Assembly (NCBI RefSeq): GCF_947507565.1 | Contig: NC_089175.1 | Span: forward strand, 1,911,733 to 1,975,732 | Direction of reading: 5' to 3' | Source: Oscarella lobularis | Lineage: Eukaryota > Porifera > Homoscleromorpha > Homosclerophorida > Oscarellidae | Length of the DNA stretch: 64,000 nt | Part shown: positions 1-10,776 of the stretch, one piece after another | Layout of the letters: each line of letters opens with the position of its first letter | Position numbering within the stretch: position 1 is the first letter of the stretch | The notes under the pieces: generated by a model | Told to the model about the DNA's origin: nothing | Seen by the model: only the letters and a program-made list of their open reading frames with translations | Databases searched by the model: none | Translations under genes and position numbers: made by a program

Positions 1-2029
1 ATACGAAATTCTCTTCTCATCTTGCAAAAGGTATCTGCGCGATTTTCCGGCGCGTCGACGATTTGTTTAATTTGACGTTCTCCTATTCAGATTGTCGAAT
101 TCTACCCCGTTATAATGAGTCTCGGCGACGCGTTGGAGACGCGAATTTTGAGAATTCGCGACGAGGAGAAAGAGGAGAGAAAGGATTTGCACGCTCTTGC
201 TCTCGGGTATTCCGCTCCCCGCGCGCAAGATTTGTGACGGGCGGCGTCCAATCGATTGATTATTTTAGATACATAGGTTTGCTTCGAAATTGCCAGAAAC
301 GATACGTTCCCGAAAGTCAGTTTCACATAAAAAGCGAAAGGGAACTAGCAGCAGTAAGAAATCCGAAATTTATTGTTTCCGGCTTGGTACCAATTGGGCG
401 AACGTCTCAGCAAGCGCGACAATCCACGTCCGGATTGAGCGAATCCAAGCAAACAGTGAGAGAGAGAGAGAGATTAGAGTATTGCCAGATGATTGATCTT
501 CTTTTGTGCCCTTAGGACGGAGAAACAGGCGGCTCGTCCAATCAGGGTACAGGAATCCACACTAGAATTATTGCACGGTACGTCCTCTCATCCTTCCTTT
601 CCATTCCATGTTTAATGCAGAGAAGTCAAAGTTGCACAGGTCAGTTTTAATTTTTAATTAATTAATTAATTAATTTTGGTACGATTTTAGTCTCAGAAAG
701 GAAAAGACGCCGTCTTCGTCGCCGAGTTCGACTCCTCGCGTCGTCGTGAGAGAAGAGGCGTCGGCGACGGCGAAATCGATGCAGAGTCCAGGACGCAGTG
801 GCGGTGGACGGGAATTGAGTGCCGGCGACGACAAGAGGCCGTCGTCGCAGTCGCAACAATCGCAGCAGGGCCTTCGACCTAGCGGCGGCAATTCGCGAAA
901 AGACGACGGAGCCGTTTCGCCTGGAAGAAGGGAAAGGGATCGCGGCGAGAGCGCTCGCGGACACGACGCGCCGCCTTCTTTTTCTTCGTCGTCGTCGTCT
1001 AGAGACGACAAAGTCGATCACGATTCCGAGTAGGATTGTTTTCCTACTCTCGCTGCGTTTTCTATTAATTAATCTTCTCAGAAGGGACAAGTACAAGAGA
1101 CGAAGTCGCGATTCGAGTCGAGATTCTTCGAAGGAGACGGCGGCGAGTGGACGATCGTCGAAAGAGTCCGGAAAGAAGTTCGACGACGACTGGAAGAAAG
1201 GAGGAAAAGATACGCATTCGCCTTCCGTGCACGCAAAGTTTCACGACCCCGATGACGACGTCAGAGGTGAGAACGGGGAAAGGACTTCGTGTACGTGGCC
1301 AATCGACGAAATGTTCTCTGTAGATTCGAAAAGACGGAAAGTGTCTTCAAAGGTGATTTCTTCCTTGAGCGCGATTTTTTTGTTGAGTAGCGATTTTTAG
1401 GACGAACCGTCGCCGAGAAACGTTGGTCGCGATCGCGACAGAAGCGACAAGGATAAGGTCTTAAATTTATCGCACACAGTTTCGTCCGTCTCAACTTCAC
1501 GTTCTCGTCCAAGGGTCACGAAGGAAATGAAAAGGAGCGAGAAAGGGATAAACTTAAGCTCAACGAACGCAAAAGAGCGACCGCTGTGAGGCAACGTGCC
1601 CGTGTCTCGCTGCAACGAGTCAATCGTATCTTTTCAGGACAGAGAAAAGGAATCAAATGGAGACGCTAAGCGTCACAAGTCGGAGACGGAATCTCAAGCA
1701 GGAACCGGAGGAGCCGCCGGGGGATCGTCGACCGCGAAGGATCAACCAGCAAAGGTAGATTGAATCGAGTTTTCTCCCGAAGTGGACGAACGGTTTTTAG
1801 CCGAAGCGTATGATTCGTCTCAATCGAGCTCCGTCGCCAGCCGACAAGAAAGTCAGCGCGAATACAAAAAAAAGGGACCTGTGTTGTAACGCTGTCTTCC
1901 CCTCTCCCCTTTCGTTCTCTTAGCCGACTCGGAGTTCGCGTGAGTCGTCTGTTCGCGGGAGCGGGGGAAACTCTGATCCGAAGATTCGCGACGGTCGAAG
2001 TGTGATCAGTACGAGAGCGTCGAGAGAAC

Positions 2030-2069
<40 letters not shown>

Positions 2070-2211
2070 CGATCCAAACAAAAGGCAGTATCCTTTCATT
2101 TTCAAAAAAGCCGTTCTTTGTGCACGCGTTTGCCCTTGACTTTATTTTCTCAGCGGTAGTAGCGGCGGCGGTGCCGGACATCAGCATCAGCATCAGAGGG
2201 AAAAACATTGA
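1..2211 (+). CDS. THOC2: THO complex subunit 2 (THOC2), 3' part only
   Basis: THOC2 is the scaffold of the nuclear THO/TREX complex that couples transcription to mRNA export. The window begins inside the gene. The first two exons (1-30, and from 91) read IRNSLLILQK then IVEFYPVIMSLGDALE, followed by RIRDEEKEERKDLHALALGY. This matches the conserved end of the THOC2 folded region, where the human protein has an IRNILIVLTK...LNLGQALE stretch. About nine more short exons encode the low-complexity tail rich in Arg, Ser, Lys, Asp and Glu, including an SKRRK motif that also occurs in the human tail. The tail contains a poly-Gly run from a (CGG)n tract and ends in GHQHQHQREKH before TGA at 2209-2211. 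The N-terminus and most of the protein lie upstream of the window. Identification rests on the conserved block. Tail exon borders are approximate. Confidence 0.85.
2031..2068 (+). repeat. (CGG)n microsatellite inside THOC2 coding exon
   Basis: An uninterrupted CGG/GGC tract of about 38 bases lies within the last long exon of THOC2 and encodes a poly-Gly run. On the other strand it reads as poly-Pro or poly-Ala, which explains the spurious antisense ORFs here. Confidence 0.95.
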
Positions 2212-2459
2212 AAAAATTTTTGGCGAGGAAAATCTACGTGTGAGTAATTTCCCTGCTCCTTTTCATGCGATTTTAAACTAACGAGATCAAGTCAAATGAA
2301 AGCTTCCTCGTGCCCTTTATTTATCCGCGGACACAAGACAAATGTGAAAACGCGGAAACTATATTTGCAAACGTGCCACCAACAAGAGGGAGGGGGTAAG
2401 GTGCTCGCTCGAACCATCCATGCAACGTTTGTTGTATGTATGATTCAAGTCTAACGACA

Positions 2460-4658
2460 TTAGACAAAGTAGAGTTCTACTGCAAATTCAGGTCGAAAAA
2501 CAGCGTGCGTTTTCTTCTTGTGAGGATTGTCGAGTTCCTGCCTCGTCAATCGCAATCTGAAGAAAGAAAGAAAATGCATTTATCAGTTGCAACAACAACG
2601 CCCATGGAGCACATGAACGTACTTCGTTTCCTTGCCTACGAATCCGGTATTAAAATGAAAAAAGAAGAGACAGTGTCCGTACAATTTTCGCAGCTTCACT
2701 TTCTGGAGAAACACGTACAGATTAGAGGCGAAATATTGAGGCAGCTCTCACCGTTCTGCAGTGAAATTTGATGGCAACGTCTCCGGAAAACAGAGGACAA
2801 ACGTCGTCCTTAAAATTAAACAGCGCGAAATCCTCGCCCGAGTTGAAGAACGGTTCCACGCCGGGGGTCGAATTCAAATCAACGTCGAGTAGAAGTCGTC
2901 TTTCGGAGTCGAGAACTTGCATTCTCAAATCGGACCCGTCGCCCATGCCAACGCCTAGAAAAAAAGAAAAAGCTCGACATGAGAAACAAAAATTGACGTT
3001 CAAGTAATCAATCGACCTTTAATCGCATCTATTTGTATTGATCGAATTCGAAGTGGTATAGGCTCGGGTACGACGCCGCCGTTTTTCAATATGAAGTTGT
3101 AGTATTCGACGTAGCGTTGCTGCGGCAAACGCGCGATTCGTACAGTACGAGGCCTACGCGAAAGAACATCGCTCACCTGACTCGGCGTCTCGACTCCTTG
3201 GAATTTCGATCCTTCCAAAAAATCCGTGCGTCTTTTGCCAAAATACTCCAAACACTCGTCGGCTCTGTCGAAGAGTCCCGCGCGGAGCAGATAAGCGCAC
3301 ACCATGGTACCACTTCGTCCTGCCAGTAGAACAATATGACACGTTATTATTGAATAATTCTTCGTTTCTTTGGATCTGACCCTTTCCGCCTCGGCAGTGA
3401 ATGGCAATGACGTTCTTCGGATCGCTTTCCATCCACTTTTGGACGTTCTCACAAAAGCGAACGATTTCTCTATTATGTACAGTAACTACTTTGATTAATT
3501 AATAATCGACTCAATAGTTGCACTCGCTTTATAGGAGGAACGGTGTGATCGTCTATCAGAATTCTCTCCACGTTGCCGTGAAAGTGAGATGAATCATAAG
3601 CCTTTTCACCTACATTCAACTCTGAATTGATAGGGGAAAAGCGAATGCTACTTGGCGCTACTGCAAAGGTTGTAGACTTTGTAGTGATTGGCGTGCTTTG
3701 TGTCGAGCAATCGAACCACTTCCTAAACAAACCAAAGAACCAAGTAAGTCGCAGAAATTTGCTCAATATAAGTAGAAGGACCCTGATTGGATTTCTATAA
3801 AACCCCATTTTGCCTGACGACGGAAATGACATGGCAATCACCCTGTCTATAACAATGCAGAACGTATTTACCCATCTTGTTTCATATGAACATTGGCGGA
3901 TTACCGGTCACGTAGGTTAGATCAAGATCAAACCCGTCCTCACGATAACGACGCTTGTTTTGAGACACCTAGAATAACATTTCCTATCTGCTTTTTTGAA
4001 CGGATCTGAAAATTCAACCATATGTCTTGAAGCCGCCTGCAGCTGCTTGTGCTCCGTGAAAATTCGAAACCAGAGAACGAAGCGCACGACTCGTGCCAAC
4101 GTGATGAGTCTGTACACAAGAGAACGCGTCTGAGCAGGAAGCTGTCCGTCTCTCGCATTACTTCACATAGCTGTGACCGTTCAATTCGACGTAAACAATG
4201 GTCAGCACAATGGAAACGATGATGATGCACGTGTCGAGTACTTCGTACCACTTTCGAAAGAAGTTTCGTCTTTGGGGAGAAGATGTTCAGGTACGACCAA
4301 AATTAGAATATTTAGCTCACCCTCGCGCAAATATTCTGAGAAGAAGCTCGACCCCAAAATAAGTTACGAAAACAATAGAAACTATTTCATAGTCCTAGAA
4401 CCCATTTTATAGATACTGAAGTTTCAGATTCATTTTATGGATAACCTGGTTGTCGTCACTGTCTGTAGCTAAGCCAATAATAACCACAACGACGTCAGCA
4501 ATTAACACGAGTATCGTAAGAATTCTATATAAAAGAAGTTAATTAAATTAATTAATTAATCAATTAATTTCATTTTCAGCATTGTTTGCGAATGACCTAA
4601 GTGGCAGCGATTCGACGAATTTTCGAACTTTGCGTCTGAATTTTCTATTTGCGGACAT
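2460..4658 (-). CDS. Voltage-sensing phosphoinositide phosphatase (VSP/TPTE family)
   Basis: This is a membrane phosphoinositide phosphatase gated by its own voltage sensor. The start is ATG at 4656-4658 (MSANRKFRRK). S1 reads ILTILVLIADVVVVIIGL, S2 contains FGVELLLRIFARG, S3 contains KWYEVLDTCIIIVSIVL, and S4 has spaced arginines in YRLITLARVVRFVLWFRIF. The linker has the family DGFDLDLTYVTG and IAMSFPSSGKMGFYRNPI. The catalytic loop is HCRGGKGRSG, split by an intron after GKG. Gly at the second X position is typical of VSPs, where PTEN has Ala, and Ser replaces the usual Thr. WPD-loop-like IDDHTVPP precedes it, and FQGVETPSQ plus a C2 domain follow (LYGHCLFFFHFNTGF). The protein ends ELDNPHKKKTHAVFRPEFAVELYFV before TAA at 2460-2462. 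All domains are present in order and splicing preserves frame. The neighbouring PGM2 gene is divergent, with 247 bp between starts. Confidence 0.92.
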
Positions 4659-4905
4659 GGAGCCGTCAAGTTTTTGAGCATTCAGTGGGGACGAACCGAA
4701 GTTTGGTGTCTTCCTGCATCGTCGGAATCGTTTCGTCGTCTGGATCTACATTGACGCTGGAAGCGTTGACGGCGGTCGGCGTCACGAGCGCGTCCTCGAG
4801 CTCCTCCCTTCGCATGCGAACAACAACGACTCTTGAAAGTCTTCTGCTAGATCTAGAGCACGCTAAAGTGAATTCGCTCTGCCAGAAACGGAAATTCGCC
4901 TCTAT

Positions 4906-7534
4906 ATGTCAGCCGCGAAGAGAGCTAAGGACGACGAAAGCGACGTCATGAATGCGGAGCTAAATTCTAAGCTAGAAGAATGGCTTCTGTGGGATAAAGT
5001 AAGGAGGTCCGACAAAGGGGCGTGTCATTTGACAAAGTCTCCGCGCTCAGAATGAGACGACTAGCCAAGAAATGCTCGAAATAGCGCAACGAAAAGACAC
5101 CGGAAAGCTCGAAGAACTTCTTCTGAATAGAATGGCGTTTGGAACGGCCGGTAAACTCGCTTTCTGGACTCGAGAAATCGATTTTGATTCTACTGTACGT
5201 TTGCAGGATTACGAGCTCGAATGGGACCCGGGTATTCGCAGATGAACGATTTGACGATCGTCCAAACGACGCAGGTACACAGGTGCGCGGATTTCTCGTG
5301 CGTTCGTACGCGCATTTTTCTCCTTTTCAGGGTTTTTGTCGATATCTCGAATCGAAATTTCCGGAATCCGTGCACCGACGCGGCGTTGTTATTGGATACG
5401 ACGCGAGACACAACAGCAAAAGGTTCCGGACGATTTTGCATAAAAAATCCAATAAATAAATAATCTATTCATTTTAATTAATAGATTTGGGCATTTGGCT
5501 GCAGCCGTTTTTCTTAGCCAAGGCATTCGAGTTCAACTATTCTCGGACATTGCAATGACTCCCTACGTCGTATGATATTCTCTTTGCAGGGTCGCTTCAC
5601 ACATTGTAGATGATCCGTTTTTTTTTTCATTTTTCAGCCGTTCAGTGTGACTCATTTCAATGCAGTTGCCGGTATCATGGTCACAGCGTCGCACAATCCT
5701 AAGGAAGATAACGGTTACAAGGTAATTTCAAACTCATTTCTGAAATTTTTGACTCCAGTACGATCCTAATCGAAGGTGTATTGGGAAAATGGAGCCCAAA
5801 TCGTTTCGCCCCACGACAAAGAGATATCGAGTCACATTCTTAGAAACTTGGAACCGTGGCCGTCGTCGTGGGACAGCGAACTCGCCACCAGAAGCGATCT
5901 TCGTCTGGATCCACTTGCCGAAATCAATCAAGCATATCCGAGTCGAATAGGACAAAGCATTGCCGTCAAAAAGTATCAATTAACAACGTGTTTACTTGAG
6001 AGTTGTTTCTAATTTTGGCGTAGTTTAATTGGCAAAGAGACGAAGTTGAAGTTCGTTTATACTGCAATGCACGGCGTCGGATATCGATTTATTCAAAGGC
6101 TTTTTGACGAATTTCATTTGCCCAACGTCATTCCTGTGACGGAGCAGGTGAGTGTAGGTAATGGGGCGTTTTTGATTTGAGCTCTTACTCCAGGTCGATC
6201 CCGATCCCGAGTTTCCCACTGTAAAGTTTCCCAATCCTGAGGAGGGAAAGAGCGCGCTCGATTTGGCAATCAAGACGGCCAATGGGCGCAACGCCACAAT
6301 CATTTTGGCAAATGATCCGGATGCAGATCGGCTGGCATTAGCCGAGAAGCTGCCCAAGTAAACGAACAAACAAGTACACGTTGTCTCGTATACTGACTTG
6401 ACTCTCTTCGCAGCAATCAGTGGAAAGTCTTTAATGGCAACGAAATTGGATCCTTGCTTAGCTACTGGGCTTTATACAATTACAAGCAATCGAATCCAGA
6501 AGGCTTTGAAAGTAAATGAAACGAAATTTTTTTTTGAGATTAACGTATATTTGTTCTGTTTGCTCTTTAGGTGAAAACGTCTACATGCTCGCTAGCACGG
6601 TGTCGTCCAAATTCATTGGATCCATGGCCAGCGTGGAGGGATTTCAATTCGAAGAGACTCTGACGGGTTTCAAGTGGATGGGAAATCGGACAAAGGAACT
6701 GGAAGAGAACGGAAAAACGGTTCTGTTTGCTTACGAAGAAGCCATCGGTGAGACAAGGAAAGTCGAGTTTAATTAGACCGTTAGTGCTCACACTTGACTC
6801 AGGATTTATGTACGGAACGAGCGTATTGGACAAGGACGGCGTGAGCGCGGCAGCTGCACTCGCTCAATTCGCTATTCATCTCGAAATGGAAGGAAAAACG
6901 CTTTCAAGTAAACTCAACGAGCTATATGAAAAGTAATTAATTATATGAGAGAGTCGACTGATGAGCGTATGAACAGATAATGAATTTTTTTCTTATTTGT
7001 AGATACGGATACCACGTGAGTCAAAATTCGTATTTCATATGTCATTCCAAGCCAACGATTCAACGCATTTTTGATCGACTTCGAAAAGACGACAAGGTAC
7101 AGTAGTAGATTCAAGTCATTTTTCTGAGCACTATTTATTTTCTTCGTAGTATCCAAGATCTCTTGGCCAATATCGGATTCTTCACGTTCGCGATCTCACG
7201 ACAGGCTACGACGACTCCAAGCCGGACAATAAGGCGATTTTGCCCACTTCGAAGTCAAGTCAAATGATAACGTTTACGTTCGAAAACGGGTGCGTGGCAA
7301 CGCTGCGAACGAGCGGCACAGAACCGAAGATAAAGTACTATACCGAATTAAAGAACAAGCCCGGCGAAAAGTCAGTAAACATGTGATTAATTGGTATTGG
7401 TATTTGAACGTATCGTTTTTTCACAAAGGGTCAATAGAGATGATTTAATAGCTTTGCTCGACGATATGGTCAAGAGTTTGGTTGCCGAATTTCTTCAGCC
7501 AGAAGTGAACGGGCTTATAGCAAGATCAGACTAA
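4906..7534 (+). CDS. PGM2: Phosphopentomutase / phosphoglucomutase 2 family (PGM2 or PGM2L1)
   Basis: This is a cytosolic alpha-D-phosphohexomutase-superfamily enzyme that interconverts pentose or hexose 1- and 5/6-phosphates, or makes glucose-1,6-bisphosphate in the PGM2L1 branch. The start is ATG at 4906 ([15 protein letters not shown]). Exons give [19 protein letters not shown] (sugar-phosphate N-terminal motif), then [17 protein letters not shown]. The phosphoserine loop is [13 protein letters not shown]. The metal-binding loop is [12 protein letters not shown]. Next come [11 protein letters not shown], the sugar-specificity loop FAYEEAIGF, and the C-terminal phosphate-binding [12 protein letters not shown]. 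The stop TAA is at 7532-7534. All catalytic motifs are intact, and about ten short introns interrupt the gene. I cannot separate PGM2 from PGM2L1 by eye. It converges on TRAPPC1, with 37 bp between the stop codons. Confidence 0.93.
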
Positions 7535-7571
7535 TACGTTCGATGAAACCGATGCAAGTACAGGCACATAT

Positions 7572-8164
7572 TTAGAATATTTTTAGATTGCTAAGAAATG
7601 CATGCAACTGCGACGCGAACAAGTCGCTGTTAATCGGTTCTCCGTACTCGCAAGCGGGATTCCGGATCACACATTCAACATAAATCTAAGCCGAAAATTA
7701 ATTAATTAATTAATTAATTAATTAATGATTTAATGATGCACCTTGCTGTGAAGCTCCCGAAGAATTTCTTTCACGTCGCCGACGTTTAGATCGGTGTTGA
7801 GCACGAATTTCAAGCCCGTCGGTGTCTCGTAGAAGTTGAGTTTGTACGTGCTCGTTCGATACGAAATGAATTTATCTTTACTGCACAAAAAAGGGGTAAG
7901 TGCGAAGGAAGGGATGAAGGGAGGGGTCTCGAACTTACGCATCTACTGGAGACATTCGAGTTACGAAGGATTTGAGCGAGTGAAGCATGCCGTACACAAG
8001 TTTCATTTCCTTTCAGGAGGAGGGGGATAGTTTTGGTCTTGCTCTCTAGGCCAATGTTTCCTCACCTCTTCTTCTGACATTTGGGTCTTTCTCGTTCTCT
8101 TCCATTCTTTGTAGAACAAGCAGGTGCCACTACCGTCGAAAATGTAGAGATTGTAGATCGTCAT
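7572..8164 (-). CDS. TRAPPC1: Trafficking protein particle complex subunit 1 (TRAPPC1)
   Basis: TRAPPC1 is a longin-fold core subunit of the TRAPP II/III Rab-GEF complexes in ER-Golgi transport. The start ATG at 8162-8164 gives MTIYNLYIFDGSGTCLFYKEW, the family N-terminus. Downstream exons give EMKLVYGMLHSLKSFVTRMS, then ISYRTSTYKLNFYETPTGLK and VLNTDLNVGDVKEIL. The last exon reads YVECVIRNPACEYGEPINSD and ends LHAFLSNLKIF before TAA at 7572-7574. Length is about 145 residues, the usual family size. Three introns are visible, one containing an (ATTA)n tract at about 7694-7726. The start codon is only 52 bp from that of the divergent NUP58. Confidence 0.93.
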
Positions 8165-8216
8165 TTTACGGCTTAGCGTGCGGTAGACATACCAAAACAA
8201 AAGAAAAAGCAGCACG
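8165..8216. promoter_or_regulatory. 52-bp divergent start-to-start gap between TRAPPC1 and NUP58
   Basis: The initiator codons of TRAPPC1 (-) and NUP58 (+) are separated by only 52 bp. Both 5' UTRs and the shared promoter must fit here or overlap the flanking coding exons. I see no TATA box. That a single bidirectional promoter drives both genes is inference from the spacing. Confidence 0.6.
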
Positions 8217-10606
8217 ATGGCGAACCCAAACCAGCCTCTGGGAATCGGAGGAGGCCTAAGACTAGGAACGGGTCTTGGCACGTCACAACTATCGCAACTA
8301 GCGGCCCAATCGGCCGCATCGACGGGCCAACAGACACTTCAACTCGGCAGGGGACTTGGAACGCAACTCGGAACGACCGTAACAGGATCCACACTAGGTG
8401 GTAAGTTCTACCATATCGATAAAACCAAGCAGAGAACGATTTCTTAGCCCAGACGAGCTCTCTAAGCGCATCTGGAGGCTTGACCCTAGGCGGCGGCGTA
8501 GCCGGACTTCAGTCGTTGTCCTCGACGTCTCAGCCGCTGGGAATCGGGCTCGGAGGCCAAAAAACGTCGACGTCAGGTCTCACGCTGGGATTAGGAGGTC
8601 AGCAGACCGCCGGAGGGTTGACTCTCGGCGCTACCAAACCGACGATTGGAGGCGGATTGAATCTCGGGATGGGAACGACGTCTCTGACTGCCACCAGCAC
8701 CGGTATCGGTGGTGGTCTTTCTCTTGGACAACAACAACCTAAGACGACGATGACGACAGGGGGATTGTCTCTTCAAGCGCCTGCATCGTCTTCGTCTTTA
8801 TCATCATCTGGACTTGGACTCTCTCTATCAGCCGGCTCAAAGGGACTGTCTCTTGGCGGCGGCGGCGCAGGTGGCTTGAGCCTTGGCTCATCGACGATGA
8901 CGGCGACAACGGCTACGAGTGGTAGCACGGGTCTTGGTCTCGGCCTCGGTCTTGGGACGACGTCGACCGCGGGGAGCAGTGCGGCCGGTGGCCTTGGATT
9001 AGGCTTGACTGGTGCAGCTGGTGGAAGCTTGCTCTCCAATTCTTCTTCTTTATCTTCAGCTGCTGCGTCAGCGGGGGGCACTATTGGGAGAGGTCTGGGA
9101 GGCGTCGATCCTCAACCGAGTAAAGGTTATGGGGGGAAATCTGTTTGTTTTTTGTATTTGAGCGTTGGTTCGAAGGATTTCCTTTTTAGATAGTGGAGGC
9201 AGTGTTGGAAAAGCGACGAATCAGCAACTGCCCGATCCTGTGCAAACGATTTATGAAAATTTCACGTAAGCGATTCCACAGCTTCTCTAATCTGTTCTTT
9301 TGATAAACTATTTTTTTTTGTGTTAGGAAATTTATAAAAGAGCAAAAAGGAATCCGAGAAGAGATAAGTCACGCTTCGGATCGCGGACTGAAGAAAGTCA
9401 ACGAAGATGCGAAGACAATGAGCCAGGTTAGAGAGAAAACTTTACCTCTGCATTTTCTTTTTGATTTCAGGGCTACTTTAGGCTTTGTCTCACTTGGTCC
9501 ACATGGTCAAAGCAGACTCGTACGCAGTGAGAGACTTGCGAGGAGAAACTGTCAAGGTTATATTTCTCCAGCGTAATTATATGATTTATTTTTCAAACAA
9601 TTCGAATCTACTAAGGAATTAAAACATGTTGAGATCGCGCAGAGGACGAGAGACACGCCTCCCGGTCTTCAACACGAGAATTTCGCTCCGCACGAGTAAG
9701 TAATTAGTTTAGTGAGGCACCTGATCAATTTTTTAGTGGTGTCTAAATTTGTCTGCTGCAAGGTATTTCGTTGGTTTGGTTCACTTGTACGAACGCCAGA
9801 TGCAAGTTTATCGTCAGCAAATTGAAGAAATGGAAAATCATATGGCGTCCCTGGCAAACGATCCGTCTATTACACCGCAAAGTGCGAAAAACATATTACG
9901 AAATTTTGCGAATAAAAATGTCATCACCTTTTTTACGTCTCCGGTGTTTGTGTAGTTTTGGGCGAAATATTGCGCAAGCAACATGAATCTTTTGTCGGAT
10001 TGGCCGCTCAGATACAAGCGATACACGAAGCCGTTCGAGTCGGTTTTCTTGTCACGAAAACGCTACGTGATTTGTTGTTATATGTATTGTTTTTTCTTTG
10101 CTTTCTAGTTACAAAAGGAGCAGTATCTGAATTACAGGCGAGTTTTCCACAAAGACACGAAAGACGTTTTCGCCACGCGTCGCAGAGCGAAAAGCGGTAG
10201 ATGGATCGAAATAATTAATTAAGAAAATTCCTCCTGAGACGATGTTTTCACAGACGCCTCCAAAAAAGTCTTAGCCGGCCCATCTCCGTTTGGAGGAATG
10301 GCTGGCACGGCCGCTCTCGCGGTCGCAAATCAGCAGACTTCTTCGACGCAGCAGCGTTCAACATTAGGACTCGGACTCGCAGGTTAGACTGTAGGCGACC
10401 CTTCGCGAGCGGGAATCTACAAGGGTTCCTTAGGTGGAGGTGGTACCACGAGCGGACTCGCTATGGGTAGGGGAATGGGCCTAACTGGACTTGGGTCTAC
10501 TGATTTGGGCGTCGGAGGCCTAGCTTTAGGTGAACAGCAGCAGGCTAAGCAGTTTCAGTTGCAGCCCGCGCCACAAAGGCGAAAGCAACCCACTGCTAAG
10601 AGATAG
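8217..10606 (+). CDS. NUP58: Nucleoporin p58/p45 (NUP58) with LG instead of FG repeats
   Basis: NUP58 belongs to the central-channel NUP62-NUP58-NUP54 complex of the nuclear pore. The start ATG 8217 gives MANPNQPLGIGGGLRLGTG. The first 250 or so residues are a Gly/Leu/Ser/Thr-rich repeat region of GLGLG, LTLGG and LSLG units. The structured alpha-helical core follows: QTIYENFTKFIKEQKGIREE, TPPGLQHENFAPHEYFVGL, and QQIEEMENHMASLANDPSIT. Then come the motif LGEILRKQHESFVGLAAQIQ, and a segment ending KDTKDVFATRRAKS. The C-terminal tail again has GLGLAG, GMGLTGLG and a basic end (QRRKQPTAKR). TAG is at 10604-10606. The core identifies the gene. The near-total absence of FG dipeptides (I see one, in PSPFGG) is unusual. 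Confidence 0.9.
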
Positions 10607-10776
10607 TAGAGATTCGCTGGCTTGCGATAGCACGAGACTAGGTGCGATTCTTTTTGCCGTGTGACGCATTTAACGTGTGAATGGATTAAACACGCGCGCA
10701 CTGCGGCCCGTTCATTTGACCGCTAGCCTACGGGGAGAGAACAGCGCACAAACGGAGGGGGAGATATTAGCAGAGT

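Noticed and set aside
102-515. Unspliced frames over the THOC2 exons, one on each strand
   Set aside because: They read through introns. Homology to THOC2 is only in the spliced exons of the correct phases.
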